From positions 1 through 40,758 of the forward strand of contig JAPFBP010000007.1 of the NCBI GenBank assembly GCA_029250275.1: a stretch of 40,758 bases of DNA, in the 5' to 3' direction. The translations under genes and the position numbers were made by a program. The notes below the pieces were generated by a model that had not been told where the DNA came from, did not search any database, and saw only the letters and a list, made by a program, of their open reading frames with translations. Source of the DNA: Candidatus Nitrosopumilus sp. (GTDB lineage: Archaea; Thermoproteota; Nitrososphaeria; Nitrososphaerales; Nitrosopumilaceae). Positions 23,481 to 32,630 of this stretch are shown here, piece by piece (positions within the stretch are counted from its first letter, which is position 1; every line of letters begins with the position of its first letter).

Positions 23481-23753
23481 ATGGTACTCACAAAAGAAAC
23501 ATTAAATGAGATTTTAGAATATTTAGATAAAGTTACTGAAAATTTGGCAAAAGATGCATTTCAAAATTTAGAGATAGAGGGGGGATTTTCAGGTATAGAA
23601 AATTTTCTTCAAAATCAATTTGACATAAGATTAGAAAATTTACTAGTTGCTAAAAAAAGCAGTATTCATCATTTAGAATCAGGAATGAAAAATAGAGTAA
23701 TTCAAAGAAAACAAATAATTTTTGACAGAATATCCAAACAACATAAAAATTAA
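23481..23753 (+). CDS. 90-aa helical hypothetical protein
   Basis: Start chosen at MVLTKETLNEILEYLDKV (23481); the longer frame from 23349 overlaps the neighbouring promoter and is not protein-like. All-helical, with LAKDAFQNLEIEGGFSG in the middle and a basic end (MKNRVIQRKQIIFDRISKQH). No family recognised. Its stop interlocks with that of the helicase gene (TTAA at 23750-23753). Confidence 0.6.
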   Translation: MVLTKETLNEILEYLDKVTENLAKDAFQNLEIEGGFSGIENFLQNQFDIRLENLLVAKKSSIHHLESGMKNRVIQRKQIIFDRISKQHKN

Positions 23754-25258
23754 AGAAATGCATCTAATCCTTGTTTTTGAGATTTAATTTCTCGATTGTT
23801 TTCTAAAACTTTAGTCATTTTTTCACCCATAGATTTTGCTGCAGTTATTTTTCGTTTTCCAATCCAATAATATGTCTCATCAATAGTATTTTTAGCAATC
23901 AAAACTACTAGTTTACCAGTATCTTTTCTACCAGTTCGCCCTCTTCGTTGGATGAATCTTACAGAACTTGGAACATTGTCATAGAAAATAACCTGATTAA
24001 CCTCAGCAATATCAAGTCCCTCTTCTCCAACACGAGTGGCAACTAGAACTCTAAAAAGACCATCCCTAAAATTCTGTACAGTTTCAATCTGTTTTTTCTG
24101 TTTTAATCCAGCATCACCAGCCTTTCCAATTAAAATGCCTGCAGAAATACCCAATTCTGTAAGTTTGTTGTAAATTAGATCAACAGAATCCCTATAGCTA
24201 GTAAAGATGAGTACTTTTCCCGGAACAGATTCAATTATTTCTTTGAGTTTAGGAATCTTTGAATGCTCAATACCACGAGATTGAGATTCATTTGCCAATT
24301 GGATTGCCTTAGTAAAGTTTGGATCAATTTCAAATAATTCTTTAACACCAACACCTTTTTTGACTTTTGCACGCTCACAGAATTTTAGAAAAGGAGTAAT
24401 CCCATGAGCTTCAAGCATATTCAGAGCATAGTGAATTCTGATTGCGGTGAATAATGGTTTTGCAGAACGTCTATTCTGATTTAATACAAATTGTCTAATC
24501 CTAAGTAGAGCAGAAAGAGATTGTTGTTCAGCCAAACGAATTCCATTTTTTCTCAAAGTATCATATCGTTCATCTAATGCTAATTTCAATAATTTTTGGA
24601 TGGATTTTAATTCAGGAGGAAGTTCTACGTAAATCCATTCAGTATTTGTTTCATGAGTGTATGGCTTTACGTCAGGACTATCTTCAGTACGTTCTGCAAC
24701 ACTAGAGATTCGAAGTTTTGTCAAAATTTCAGTTGCTTTGTCTTTCTCACTGGGTAATGTAGCAGTCATTCCAACAAGTCTTGCAGATGAAGTCTCAAAA
24801 CGCTCAGCAATTCCAGAATATGCATAATCACCTACAGTTCTATGTACCTCATCAAACACTACAAGAGCGAATTGTTCTGGAGTTACTATACCTCGGATTA
24901 AATCGTTTCGAGTAATTTCAGGAGTTGCACAAACAATGCTATTATTCCAAAGTTTAGTCCTCTTTGGAATTGTATCCTCTCCAGTAATCAGAGAAATGTC
25001 ATCAAGAGTAAGATTGTTTTTTAAAAAATCATAATGCTGATTTACCAGAACTCTGGTTGGTGCCAAAAACAAAATACCACCAGTTCCTTTTGACAAATAT
25101 TCAGCAATGACATGTAGTGCAACTGCAGTTTTTCCAAGACCAGTAGGTAAAACTACAATACAATTTTCTTTAATAGCCTGATTTGCCAAATTTACCTGAT
25201 AATCTCGTTTCTCAATAGAGTTTTTTTTCACATATTTTTTATCTACAAAATCAGTCAT
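23750..25258 (-). CDS. Hef/FANCM-like superfamily-2 DNA helicase
   Basis: A 502-aa helicase of the Hef branch, expected to act on stalled replication forks. Motif I is VLPTGLGKT (residues 36-44), motif II is the DEVH box in VVFDEVHR (about 137), motif III SAT-equivalent is MTATLP, and motif VI is QRRGRTGR (about 437). The XPF-type nuclease domain of euryarchaeal Hef is absent, as in other ammonia-oxidising archaea. The C-terminus QKQGLDAFL is a PCNA-binding (PIP) box. It is divergent from dCMP deaminase and DNA polymerase B, whose end also has a PIP box. Confidence 0.88.
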   Translation of the reverse strand: MTDFVDKKYVKKNSIEKRDYQVNLANQAIKENCIVVLPTGLGKTAVALHVIAEYLSKGTGGILFLAPTRVLVNQHYDFLKNNLTLDDISLITGEDTIPKRTKLWNNSIVCATPEITRNDLIRGIVTPEQFALVVFDEVHRTVGDYAYSGIAERFETSSARLVGMTATLPSEKDKATEILTKLRISSVAERTEDSPDVKPYTHETNTEWIYVELPPELKSIQKLLKLALDERYDTLRKNGIRLAEQQSLSALLRIRQFVLNQNRRSAKPLFTAIRIHYALNMLEAHGITPFLKFCERAKVKKGVGVKELFEIDPNFTKAIQLANESQSRGIEHSKIPKLKEIIESVPGKVLIFTSYRDSVDLIYNKLTELGISAGILIGKAGDAGLKQKKQIETVQNFRDGLFRVLVATRVGEEGLDIAEVNQVIFYDNVPSSVRFIQRRGRTGRKDTGKLVVLIAKNTIDETYYWIGKRKITAAKSMGEKMTKVLENNREIKSQKQGLDAFL

Positions 25259-25388
25259 CAGATAAAGAAAGATCGTAATTTATCGATTTTATGCTTTCGT
25301 ATAGTAACTTACTACGCCATAGTCGCTTTTCTTTCGATGATACTTCAAAATTTAGAATACTGATCGCATTTGTAATTCTAACTAGCGT

Positions 25389-25400
25389 GATCCATATATT
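25389..25400 (+). promoter_or_regulatory. TATA box for dCMP deaminase gene
   Basis: CCATATATTG, centred near 25395, is about 27 bases before the GTG start at 25422, so that transcript should be leaderless. The box is nearly symmetric (CAATATATGG on the other strand) and could also serve the helicase side, where an ATG at 25370 opens only a 5-codon frame (MRSVF) before the helicase gene. Confidence 0.5.
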
Positions 25401-25421
25401 GAACAGACAGACAGGAATCCT

Positions 25422-25949
25422 GTGAGTAATTCTTTTGATAGGCCAGATTGGGATGAATATTTCATGCTCCAAGCAGAACTTGCTAAACTTCGTTCAAACT
25501 GTATGACAAGACAAGTGGGCGCAGTAATTGTTAGAAACCACAGACAATTAGCTACAGGGTATAACGGAACCCCACCAGGAATCAAAAATTGTTTTGAAGG
25601 AGGATGTAAAAGATGCCAACTCAGAATGGAGGGGAAAATTGAATCAGGTGCATCGCTTGACAGATGTCTGTGTAATCATGCGGAAGCTAACGCCATCATG
25701 CATTGTGCGATTTTAGGAATTGAAGCTGGAATAGCAGGAGCCATCATATACACGACATTTGTTCCATGCCTAGAATGCACAAAAATGGCAATAACTATCG
25801 GAATTAAAAAATTTGTTTGTCTTGATGCATATCCAGAAACAGATTATGATTTGTTAAAAGAGGCAGGAGTAGAAGTTGTACATTTAGATAAAAATAAAAT
25901 TGTAAAATGGGCAAAGGCCCTAGTAAGTAAATACGAGAATTCTGTGTGA
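25422..25949 (+). CDS. deoxycytidylate (dCMP) deaminase
   Basis: Zinc enzyme that turns dCMP into dUMP to supply thymidylate. Catalytic motifs are CNHAEANAIMH (about residues 86-96; His ligand and Glu proton donor) and VPCLECTKMAI (about 116-126; two Cys ligands). The start motif RPDWDEYFMLQAELAKLRSN is typical. 175 aa is in the normal range. GTG start, leaderless by promoter position. DNA polymerase B begins 4 bases after its stop, so nucleotide supply and replication are in one operon. Confidence 0.9.
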   Translation: MSNSFDRPDWDEYFMLQAELAKLRSNCMTRQVGAVIVRNHRQLATGYNGTPPGIKNCFEGGCKRCQLRMEGKIESGASLDRCLCNHAEANAIMHCAILGIEAGIAGAIIYTTFVPCLECTKMAITIGIKKFVCLDAYPETDYDLLKEAGVEVVHLDKNKIVKWAKALVSKYENSV

Positions 25950-25953
25950 GAAA

Positions 25954-28509
25954 ATGCAAGTAAACATAGGAGAAAGTAAAAGAATTGAATCAATGTTGCC
26001 ATCAATGCTGGTGTCAGCTACATATGACAACATATCAAAATCAATAGTTTTAAAATTCTATGAACCAAAATCTAAAGAATTAATTTTGTGGCATGATGAA
26101 ACAAGTCATAAACCATATTGTTATTCAAGACTATCACCAGATGAATTAGATTTTCTTCAAGAAAGAACAGATATACTTGAAATCAAACAAATTAAAAAAT
26201 ACGATTTACTAAAGGATGAAGAAATTCAAATGTCACAAATAATTGCAGACAACCCATTATCCATAGGGGGGAATTTTGGAGAAAGCATCAAAAATCAAAT
26301 TGAAACGTGGGAATCAGATCTCAAATATTATGAAAGTTATCTTTACGATAGAGGATTAATAGTTGGAAGATATTACGAAGTAAAAAATGGAAAAATAGAA
26401 CCATATGATTTAGAAATTTCTAACGAAGTAAAACTTGCACTAAAAAGTTTGTTGTGGGATAAAGTAGATAGTGAAAGCATGGTAGATGCAGAAGAATTTA
26501 AAATATTTATTTCAGAATGGGCAGATTTACTAAATCAACCTATTCCAAGAATAAAAAGACTTAGTGTAGATATTGAAGTTGAAGCAGTAATCGGAAGAAT
26601 CCCAGACCCAAAACTTGCAGAAAAGAAAGTTACAGCCATAGGCCTAAAAGGATCAGATGGATTTGATCAAATTTTTGTACTCAAAACAGAAGGAACTGAG
26701 GAAGGAACAAACGAATTAGAACCAACCATCAAGATAAAATTCTATGATTTATCAGATGAGAGAAAAATGATAGAAGATGCATTTGAAATAATCAAGACAT
26801 TCCCATTTGTTCTAACATACAACGGAGATGAATTTGATTTACCATATCTTTACAACAGAGCAGAAAGATTAGGAGTAAAAAATTCAGAAAACCCATTTTA
26901 TATGATGAGAGATTCTGCAACGCTCAAAGAAGGAGTTCATCTAGACTTGTACAAAGTTCTTTCAAACAGATCATTTCAAATTTATGCTTTCAGTCAAAAG
27001 TATACAGATTTTTCTCTGAATAGTGTTTCAAAAGCACTACTAGGAAAAGAAAAGATCGACTATGGATTAGAGTTTGATGAATTATCACTATACCAAACTG
27101 CAAATTATTGTTACAATGATGCTCTACTAACATACGAACTCAGCAGTTTCAACAAAGATTTGTTGATGGATTTGCTTGTAATCATTGCAAGAATTGGAAG
27201 GTTACCAATTGATGATGTTGCCAGATTGGGAGTATCTCAGTGGATTAGGAGTTTATTGTATTTTGAGCATAGACGAAGAAATTGCTTAATTCCAAAACGT
27301 GAAGAATTGCAAAGTAGATCAGAGGGGGTTATGTCTAATGCCGTAATTAAAGACAAAAAATACAGAGGAGGATTAGTTGTAGAACCAAAAGAAGGAATTC
27401 ATTTTGATGTAGTTGTCATGGATTTTGCAAGTCTGTATCCGAGTATCATCAAAGTTAGAAATTTATCATATGAGACAGTAAGGTGCACTCACGAAGAATG
27501 TAAAAAAAATACAATTCCAGGAACCAATCATTGGGCATGTACAAAGAAAAATGGTTTAACATCATTAATTATTGGATCATTGCGAGATTTGAGAGTAAAC
27601 TACTACAAGAGTTTATCAAAAAAAGAAACACTAACTGATGATCAAAGACAACAATACACAGTAGTTAGTCAAGCACTCAAAGTGATTCTAAATGCCAGTT
27701 ATGGGGTAATGGGTGCTGAAATATTTCCACTGTATTTCCTACCAGTAGCAGAAGCAACAACAGCAATTGGCAGACATACAATTTTAGAGACAATCAAAAA
27801 ATGTGAGGCAACAGGAATTGAAGTCTTGTATGGAGATACAGATTCATTATTTCTGAAAAAACCAACCCCAGAGCAAATCAAAATTGTAATAGAGCAAGCA
27901 AAAAAAGATCATGGGGTAGATTTGGAGATTGACAAGACATACAGATATTGTGTACTTAGTAATAGAAAGAAAAACTATCTTGGTGTAACAAAGTCAGGCA
28001 AAGTAGATGTTAAAGGATTAACAGGTAAAAAGTCACATACACCTGCATTTATCAAAAATTTATTTTATGAATTAGTAGACATATTATCCAAAGTTCAAAC
28101 AATGGATGACTTTGTTAAAGCAAAAATAGACATTGCAGAAAAAATTTCAATATGTGGAAAAAAAGTAGAAGCCAAAGAAATTCCGTTAGAAGATTTAACA
28201 TTCAATGTAATGCTTAGTAAAGCCCCTTCAGAATATGTAAAAACAATTCCTCAACACATTAGGGCAGCAAAACAACTAGAATCAATTAGAGAAATAAAAA
28301 AAGGGGATAAAATTTCATTTATTAAAATTTTAAACAAACCAGGAGTAAAACCTGTAGAGTTGGCAAAAAAAGAAGAAATTGATTCTAAAAAATATATGGA
28401 ATTTATGGAGGCAACATTGGAACAAATCACATCATCAATGGATTTAGATTTTGATACAATGTTAGGAAAACCAAAACAAACGGGGCTAGACGAATTCTTT
28501 TGGAGTTGA
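25954..28509 (+). CDS. polB: family-B DNA polymerase
   Basis: Replicative DNA polymerase of 851 aa with proofreading exonuclease. The exonuclease motifs are SVDIEVEAV (about residue 207) and LTYNGDEFDLPYLYNRA (about 290). Polymerase motif A is DFASLYPSI (about 489), motif B KVILNASYGVMG (about 574) and motif C YGDTDSLF (about 626). The C-terminus KQTGLDEFFWS is a PCNA-interacting box. Length fits an archaeal PolB. It follows dCMP deaminase in an operon and is followed by the SemiSWEET gene 8 bases later. Confidence 0.94.
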   Translation: MQVNIGESKRIESMLPSMLVSATYDNISKSIVLKFYEPKSKELILWHDETSHKPYCYSRLSPDELDFLQERTDILEIKQIKKYDLLKDEEIQMSQIIADNPLSIGGNFGESIKNQIETWESDLKYYESYLYDRGLIVGRYYEVKNGKIEPYDLEISNEVKLALKSLLWDKVDSESMVDAEEFKIFISEWADLLNQPIPRIKRLSVDIEVEAVIGRIPDPKLAEKKVTAIGLKGSDGFDQIFVLKTEGTEEGTNELEPTIKIKFYDLSDERKMIEDAFEIIKTFPFVLTYNGDEFDLPYLYNRAERLGVKNSENPFYMMRDSATLKEGVHLDLYKVLSNRSFQIYAFSQKYTDFSLNSVSKALLGKEKIDYGLEFDELSLYQTANYCYNDALLTYELSSFNKDLLMDLLVIIARIGRLPIDDVARLGVSQWIRSLLYFEHRRRNCLIPKREELQSRSEGVMSNAVIKDKKYRGGLVVEPKEGIHFDVVVMDFASLYPSIIKVRNLSYETVRCTHEECKKNTIPGTNHWACTKKNGLTSLIIGSLRDLRVNYYKSLSKKETLTDDQRQQYTVVSQALKVILNASYGVMGAEIFPLYFLPVAEATTAIGRHTILETIKKCEATGIEVLYGDTDSLFLKKPTPEQIKIVIEQAKKDHGVDLEIDKTYRYCVLSNRKKNYLGVTKSGKVDVKGLTGKKSHTPAFIKNLFYELVDILSKVQTMDDFVKAKIDIAEKISICGKKVEAKEIPLEDLTFNVMLSKAPSEYVKTIPQHIRAAKQLESIREIKKGDKISFIKILNKPGVKPVELAKKEEIDSKKYMEFMEATLEQITSSMDLDFDTMLGKPKQTGLDEFFWS

Positions 28510-28517
28510 TATGAATC

Positions 28518-28808
28518 ATGGAAGTTGATGGAACATTATTAACAATTCTAGGCATAACAGCAGGAATCTTAATTCTTACAGGATGGGTAGAGCAAATTTA
28601 CAATGGATATAAAACAAAAATGCTAAAAGATATTTCAAAATTTCTCACGATCTTTATAGCTGCAGGATCAATTTTGTGGTTAATTTATGGAATTATCGTA
28701 TCAGATATATTTATCATAGGCACAAACATCGCAGGAATAATTCTAATGATAATTGTATTTACAATGAAAAAACGATATGATAAACTATCAAAATTAAAAC
28801 AATCTTAA
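28518..28808 (+). CDS. SemiSWEET (PQ-loop) membrane transporter
   Basis: A 96-aa protein with three membrane helices: residues about 5-24, 40-59 and 66-85. The sequence fits the SemiSWEET half-transporter, which works as a dimer and moves sugars or similar small molecules (GWVEQIYNGYKTKMLKDIS has the start of the loop after helix 1). The usual proline of the PQ motif is not seen in helix 1. It is 8 bases after polB, probably by read-through. Transported substrate unknown. Confidence 0.8.
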   Translation: MEVDGTLLTILGITAGILILTGWVEQIYNGYKTKMLKDISKFLTIFIAAGSILWLIYGIIVSDIFIIGTNIAGIILMIIVFTMKKRYDKLSKLKQS

Positions 28809-28846
28809 TCAAGAATTAAATACGTTATAGAAAATTTTAAAGAGAG

Positions 28847-29503
28847 ATGTTCGTAATTAATTGTAAAAACTATGAAGAAATTGCAGGAGGCAACATTGTC
28901 AAATTCGTAAAAATAGTAGAAAGAATTTCTAAAAAATATAAAATAAAAATTGCAATTGCACCACCACAGCACCTAATAGGATTAGTATCAAATAGTACAA
29001 TTCCAATTTTAGCTCAACATATTGATGATTCTAAAGTTGGAAGTACGACAGGTTTTGTAATTCCAGAATTATTAAAAAAATCAAAAGTTAAAGGATCGTT
29101 AATCAATCACAGTGAACATAGAATTTCAAGTAAAGAAATTGAAAAACTAGTTTTAAAATTAAAAGAATTGAAAATGATATCTATTTTATGTGTAAAAGAT
29201 GTGGCCGAGGTAAAAAAATATGTAAAACTAAATCCAGATTACATTGCAATTGAGCCTCCAGAATTAATTGGATCAGGTAAAGCAGTATCTAAAGAAAAAC
29301 CAGATCTTATTTTAAAAGCTGCAGATGCCATAAAAAATGCAAAAAATAGTACAAAACTACTTTGTGGTGCAGGAATAGTTTCAGGAGAAGATGTTTCAAA
29401 AGCAATAGAATTAGGATCTGACGGAATACTCGTTGCAAGTGGAATTATCAAAGCAAATGACTGGAATAAAATAATAAATGATTTTGCCAAATCAATGGTT
29501 TAA
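28847..29503 (+). CDS. tpiA: triosephosphate isomerase, archaeal short type
   Basis: Glycolytic/gluconeogenic enzyme interconverting dihydroxyacetone phosphate and glyceraldehyde 3-phosphate. Active-site features are Lys in VINCKNYEE (residue 7), His in LINHSEHR (about 88-91) and Glu in YIAIEPPELIG (about 135). The phosphate loop is LLCGAGIVSGEDV (about 175). 218 aa agrees with the shorter tetrameric archaeal form. It is 33 bases before ppdK on the same strand, which joins two gluconeogenic enzymes in one unit. Confidence 0.93.
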   Translation: MFVINCKNYEEIAGGNIVKFVKIVERISKKYKIKIAIAPPQHLIGLVSNSTIPILAQHIDDSKVGSTTGFVIPELLKKSKVKGSLINHSEHRISSKEIEKLVLKLKELKMISILCVKDVAEVKKYVKLNPDYIAIEPPELIGSGKAVSKEKPDLILKAADAIKNAKNSTKLLCGAGIVSGEDVSKAIELGSDGILVASGIIKANDWNKIINDFAKSMV

Positions 29504-29536
29504 TACCCCCTTTCTAAGATTGGATAATCGTAAAAA

Positions 29537-32353
29537 ATGAAACAAGTTTATTTTTATGATGAAGGAGACGGTAAAAATAAGAAGCTTCTAGGCGGTAAAG
29601 GGGCAGGTCTGTGTGAAATGACCAGAATAAAACTACCAGTTCCACCTGGATTTACAATTACTACAGAAGTGTGTAAGAATTACTATGAAAATAATAAAAA
29701 ATTGCCAAATACACTCATGGTAGAAGTAAAAAAGAATATTGCAAAAATAGAGAAAAAGACAGGTAAAACATGGAATTCTAAATCAAACCCATTACTAGTT
29801 TCAGTCAGATCAGGGGCAGCCATTTCAATGCCAGGAATGATGGACACTATTTTGAATTTAGGATTAAATGATGAAACGGTGTTAGGACTTGCTGAAAAAA
29901 GTAAGAATCCAAGATTTGCCTGGGATTCCTATAGAAGATTTGTTCAATTATTTGGTAAGGTAGTATTTGAAGTAAATGACAGTAAATTTGATGAGGTGTT
30001 AGAAGCAGCAAAGAAAAAACAAAACGTTGAAGGAGATAGTGATTTGAACGAACAATCACTAAGAGAAATTGTATCTCAATACAAGCAAATTTGTGATAAC
30101 CATACAGGAAGAAAATTTCCAACAGACCCAACTGAACAAGTTGAACTTGCAATTAAAGCAGTGTTTGGTAGCTGGATGGGAGAAAGAGCAATCATATACA
30201 GAGAGAGAAACAACATTACAAAAAATATAGCAGATGGAACTGCCGTAAATATTGTATCAATGGTATTTGGAAACATGGGAGATGACTGTGCCACAGGTGT
30301 TGTATTTACAAGAAATCCAGGAGATGGAACACGTAAAATTTATGGTGAATATTTAATTAATGCTCAAGGCGAAGATATAGTTGCAGGAGTAAGAACTGGA
30401 AAACAAGTAGATGATATGAAAATAGACCTTCCAGAATCATACAAACAATTAGCAGAAACATGTGAAAGACTAGAAAAACACTACAAAGAGCCACAAGATA
30501 TTGAATTTACTATTGAACAGGGAAAATTTTACTTGTTGCAAACAAGAAATGCAAAGATGAATGCAGTTGGAATGGTAAAAACATCAATTGACATGGTTAA
30601 TGAGAAATTAATTGATCGAAATAAAGCAATTACAAGACTGGATGCAGAACAATTAGAACAATTATTACACAAAAGAATGGATCCTGATGAAATTAAGAAC
30701 TTTACATTATTTGTTAAAGGAATAGCTGCATCACCTGGAGCAGCAAGTGGAATTGCAGTGTTAGATGTTAAAAGAGCAACTGAAATTGGTAAGAACGGTG
30801 CCAAAGTAATTCTAATCAGAGAAGAAACAAAACCAGAAGATGTTCCAGCTTTCTTTGAATCTGTAGGAATTCTAACAAGCAGAGGCGGTAAAACATCTCA
30901 TGCAGCAGTAGTAGCTAGAGGAATGGGCAAGCCATGTATCGTTGGATGTTCTAATTTAAAAATTGATTTAGATAATAAACAATGTAGTGTAGATGGAAAA
31001 GTTGTACGTGAAGGTGACGCAATTACAATTGATGGTAGTTCCGGAAGTGTATACATTGGAGATATTCCAACTATAGAACCAAAAGTAAACGAAGACTTTA
31101 AACAAATTCTAGAATGGTCACAAAAAGCAAAGAAGATTGGGATTAGAGCAAATGCAGACACTCCTGAAGGTGCAAAACTTGCAAGAGAATTTGGAGGTCA
31201 AGGAATTGGATTGTGTAGAACTGAAAGAATGTTCAATGGAAGTGATAGAATTAATCTATTTGTAGATATGATTATGGCTGAAAATATAGACGAACGAAAT
31301 AAGATTCTCCAAAAATTAGGAGAATTACAAAAAAGTGACTTTATAGAAATTCTACAAGCTATGGAAGGTTATGAAGTTACAATTAGATTGTTAGATCCAC
31401 CATTACATGAATTCTTACCAAATCCTGAAGAATTGTCAGAGAAAATCCGCAAATTAGAATTACAGAATGCAACAAGTGAAATTGCAGAAGCAAAAATTGT
31501 TCTAAAAAGAGCAAGGGAACTTGCAGAGGTTAATCCAATGATGGGTCATAGAGGAGTTAGAGTTGGAATTACATATCCAGAAATATATGAAATGCAAATT
31601 CGAGCAGTCTTTGAAGCATTAGTAGAACTAACAAAGAAGAATGTTAAAGCACATCCTCAAATAATGATTCCACAAATTAGTAGTATTGCAGAATTAAACT
31701 ATATTAAGAAAATTTATGACAGAATCAAAAAAGAATCAGAATCTCAACACAATATGAAATTAAACATTAACTTTGGAACTATGATAGAAGTTGTAAGAGC
31801 CGCATTAACTGCAAATGAACTTGCAACTACTGCAGAATTCTTTAGTTTTGGTACAAACGACTTGACCCAAGGAACATTTAGTTTTAGTAGAGAAGATGTC
31901 GAAGGAAAATTCCTCCCAGAATATATGGAAAAAGAAATACTAGAAAGAAACCCATTCCAATCTATCGATGTAAATGGTGTAGGTAGTTTAATAAAAATGG
32001 GTCTTGCAGCAGGCAGAGAATTACGACCAAACATGGAAGTTGGCATATGCGGAGAACATGGGGGAGATCCAAATTCTATTAAATTCTGTCATAGTGTAGG
32101 ACTAAGTTATGTAAGTGCATCACCACACAGAATTCCCATCGCCATAGTTGCAGCAGCACAAGCAGCAATCGAACAACCAACAAAGGTAAAAGCTAAATCA
32201 AAATCAAAGGTAAAAGCTAAATCAAAATCAAAGGTAAAAGCTAAATCAAAATCAAAGGTAAAAGCTAAATCAAAATCAAAGGTAAAAGCTAAATCAAAAT
32301 CAAAGGTAAAAGATAAATCAAAGGTAAAAGATAAATCTAGAAGAAATAAATAA
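29537..32353 (+). CDS. ppdK: pyruvate, phosphate dikinase with lysine-rich repeat tail
   Basis: Makes phosphoenolpyruvate from pyruvate, ATP and phosphate; key gluconeogenic entry point for carbon fixed by the 3HP/4HB cycle. The N-terminal ATP-grasp part starts KKLLGGKGAGLCEMTRI. The phosphohistidine is in GGKTSHAAVVARGMGKP (His455), and the PEP/pyruvate barrel contains the catalytic Cys in VGICGEHGG (about 838). At 938 aa it exceeds the usual 870-900 because of a tail from residue about 883 made of KVKAKSKS repeats, coded by a 24-base minisatellite. The tail is histone-H1-like in composition and unlikely to be part of the catalytic fold. Confidence 0.95.
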   Translation: MKQVYFYDEGDGKNKKLLGGKGAGLCEMTRIKLPVPPGFTITTEVCKNYYENNKKLPNTLMVEVKKNIAKIEKKTGKTWNSKSNPLLVSVRSGAAISMPGMMDTILNLGLNDETVLGLAEKSKNPRFAWDSYRRFVQLFGKVVFEVNDSKFDEVLEAAKKKQNVEGDSDLNEQSLREIVSQYKQICDNHTGRKFPTDPTEQVELAIKAVFGSWMGERAIIYRERNNITKNIADGTAVNIVSMVFGNMGDDCATGVVFTRNPGDGTRKIYGEYLINAQGEDIVAGVRTGKQVDDMKIDLPESYKQLAETCERLEKHYKEPQDIEFTIEQGKFYLLQTRNAKMNAVGMVKTSIDMVNEKLIDRNKAITRLDAEQLEQLLHKRMDPDEIKNFTLFVKGIAASPGAASGIAVLDVKRATEIGKNGAKVILIREETKPEDVPAFFESVGILTSRGGKTSHAAVVARGMGKPCIVGCSNLKIDLDNKQCSVDGKVVREGDAITIDGSSGSVYIGDIPTIEPKVNEDFKQILEWSQKAKKIGIRANADTPEGAKLAREFGGQGIGLCRTERMFNGSDRINLFVDMIMAENIDERNKILQKLGELQKSDFIEILQAMEGYEVTIRLLDPPLHEFLPNPEELSEKIRKLELQNATSEIAEAKIVLKRARELAEVNPMMGHRGVRVGITYPEIYEMQIRAVFEALVELTKKNVKAHPQIMIPQISSIAELNYIKKIYDRIKKESESQHNMKLNINFGTMIEVVRAALTANELATTAEFFSFGTNDLTQGTFSFSREDVEGKFLPEYMEKEILERNPFQSIDVNGVGSLIKMGLAAGRELRPNMEVGICGEHGGDPNSIKFCHSVGLSYVSASPHRIPIAIVAAAQAAIEQPTKVKAKSKSKVKAKSKSKVKAKSKSKVKAKSKSKVKAKSKSKVKDKSKVKDKSRRNK
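32183..32338 (+). repeat. minisatellite: 5 x 24 bp plus 2 x 18 bp units
   Basis: Five identical 24-base units (AAGGTAAAAGCTAAATCAAA then ATCA) from 32183 to 32302, each coding KVKAKSKS in frame, followed by two 18-base units (32303-32338) coding KVKDKS. The exact identity of the units points to recent expansion by slippage or recombination. Copy number probably differs between strains. Confidence 0.92.
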
Positions 32354-32468
32354 TTACTCTAATCAACCATAAAAAAACCCAAAATTTAGTAAAAATAGTA
32401 TAAAATGTAACAATATCAAACTTGAAAATTACAACATTGTCAATATCTGCTATAATCAACTATAGAAC

Positions 32469-32624
32469 GTGGGATTTACTAAAATTTGTCCAGGGTGTAG
32501 ACAGACCTATTTGTCACTTGTTGCATATATGTCCCATATCAAAAATAACCACAATAAAGAATCTCCAGAATTATTTGTAAAAGAAAGTGGTGAATTGAAA
32601 TGGACATTTAGAAGCGATGACTAA
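32469..32624 (+). CDS. 51-aa C2H2-type zinc-finger microprotein
   Basis: From a GTG at 32469: MGFTKICPGCRQTYLSLVAY and MSHIKNNH, that is C-x-x-C-x12-H-x4-H, then an acidic stretch and WTFRSDD. Single-finger protein like the one at 7625, with identical finger spacing. It ends 6 bases before the HTH-CBS regulator gene on the same strand and is probably in an operon with it. Role unknown; DNA binding is possible. Confidence 0.62.
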   Translation: MGFTKICPGCRQTYLSLVAYMSHIKNNHNKESPELFVKESGELKWTFRSDD

Positions 32625-32630
32625 GGTATA

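Noticed and set aside
32183-32338. Direct repeats considered as a CRISPR array
   Set aside because: Units are contiguous without spacers and in frame with ppdK, so this is a coding minisatellite.
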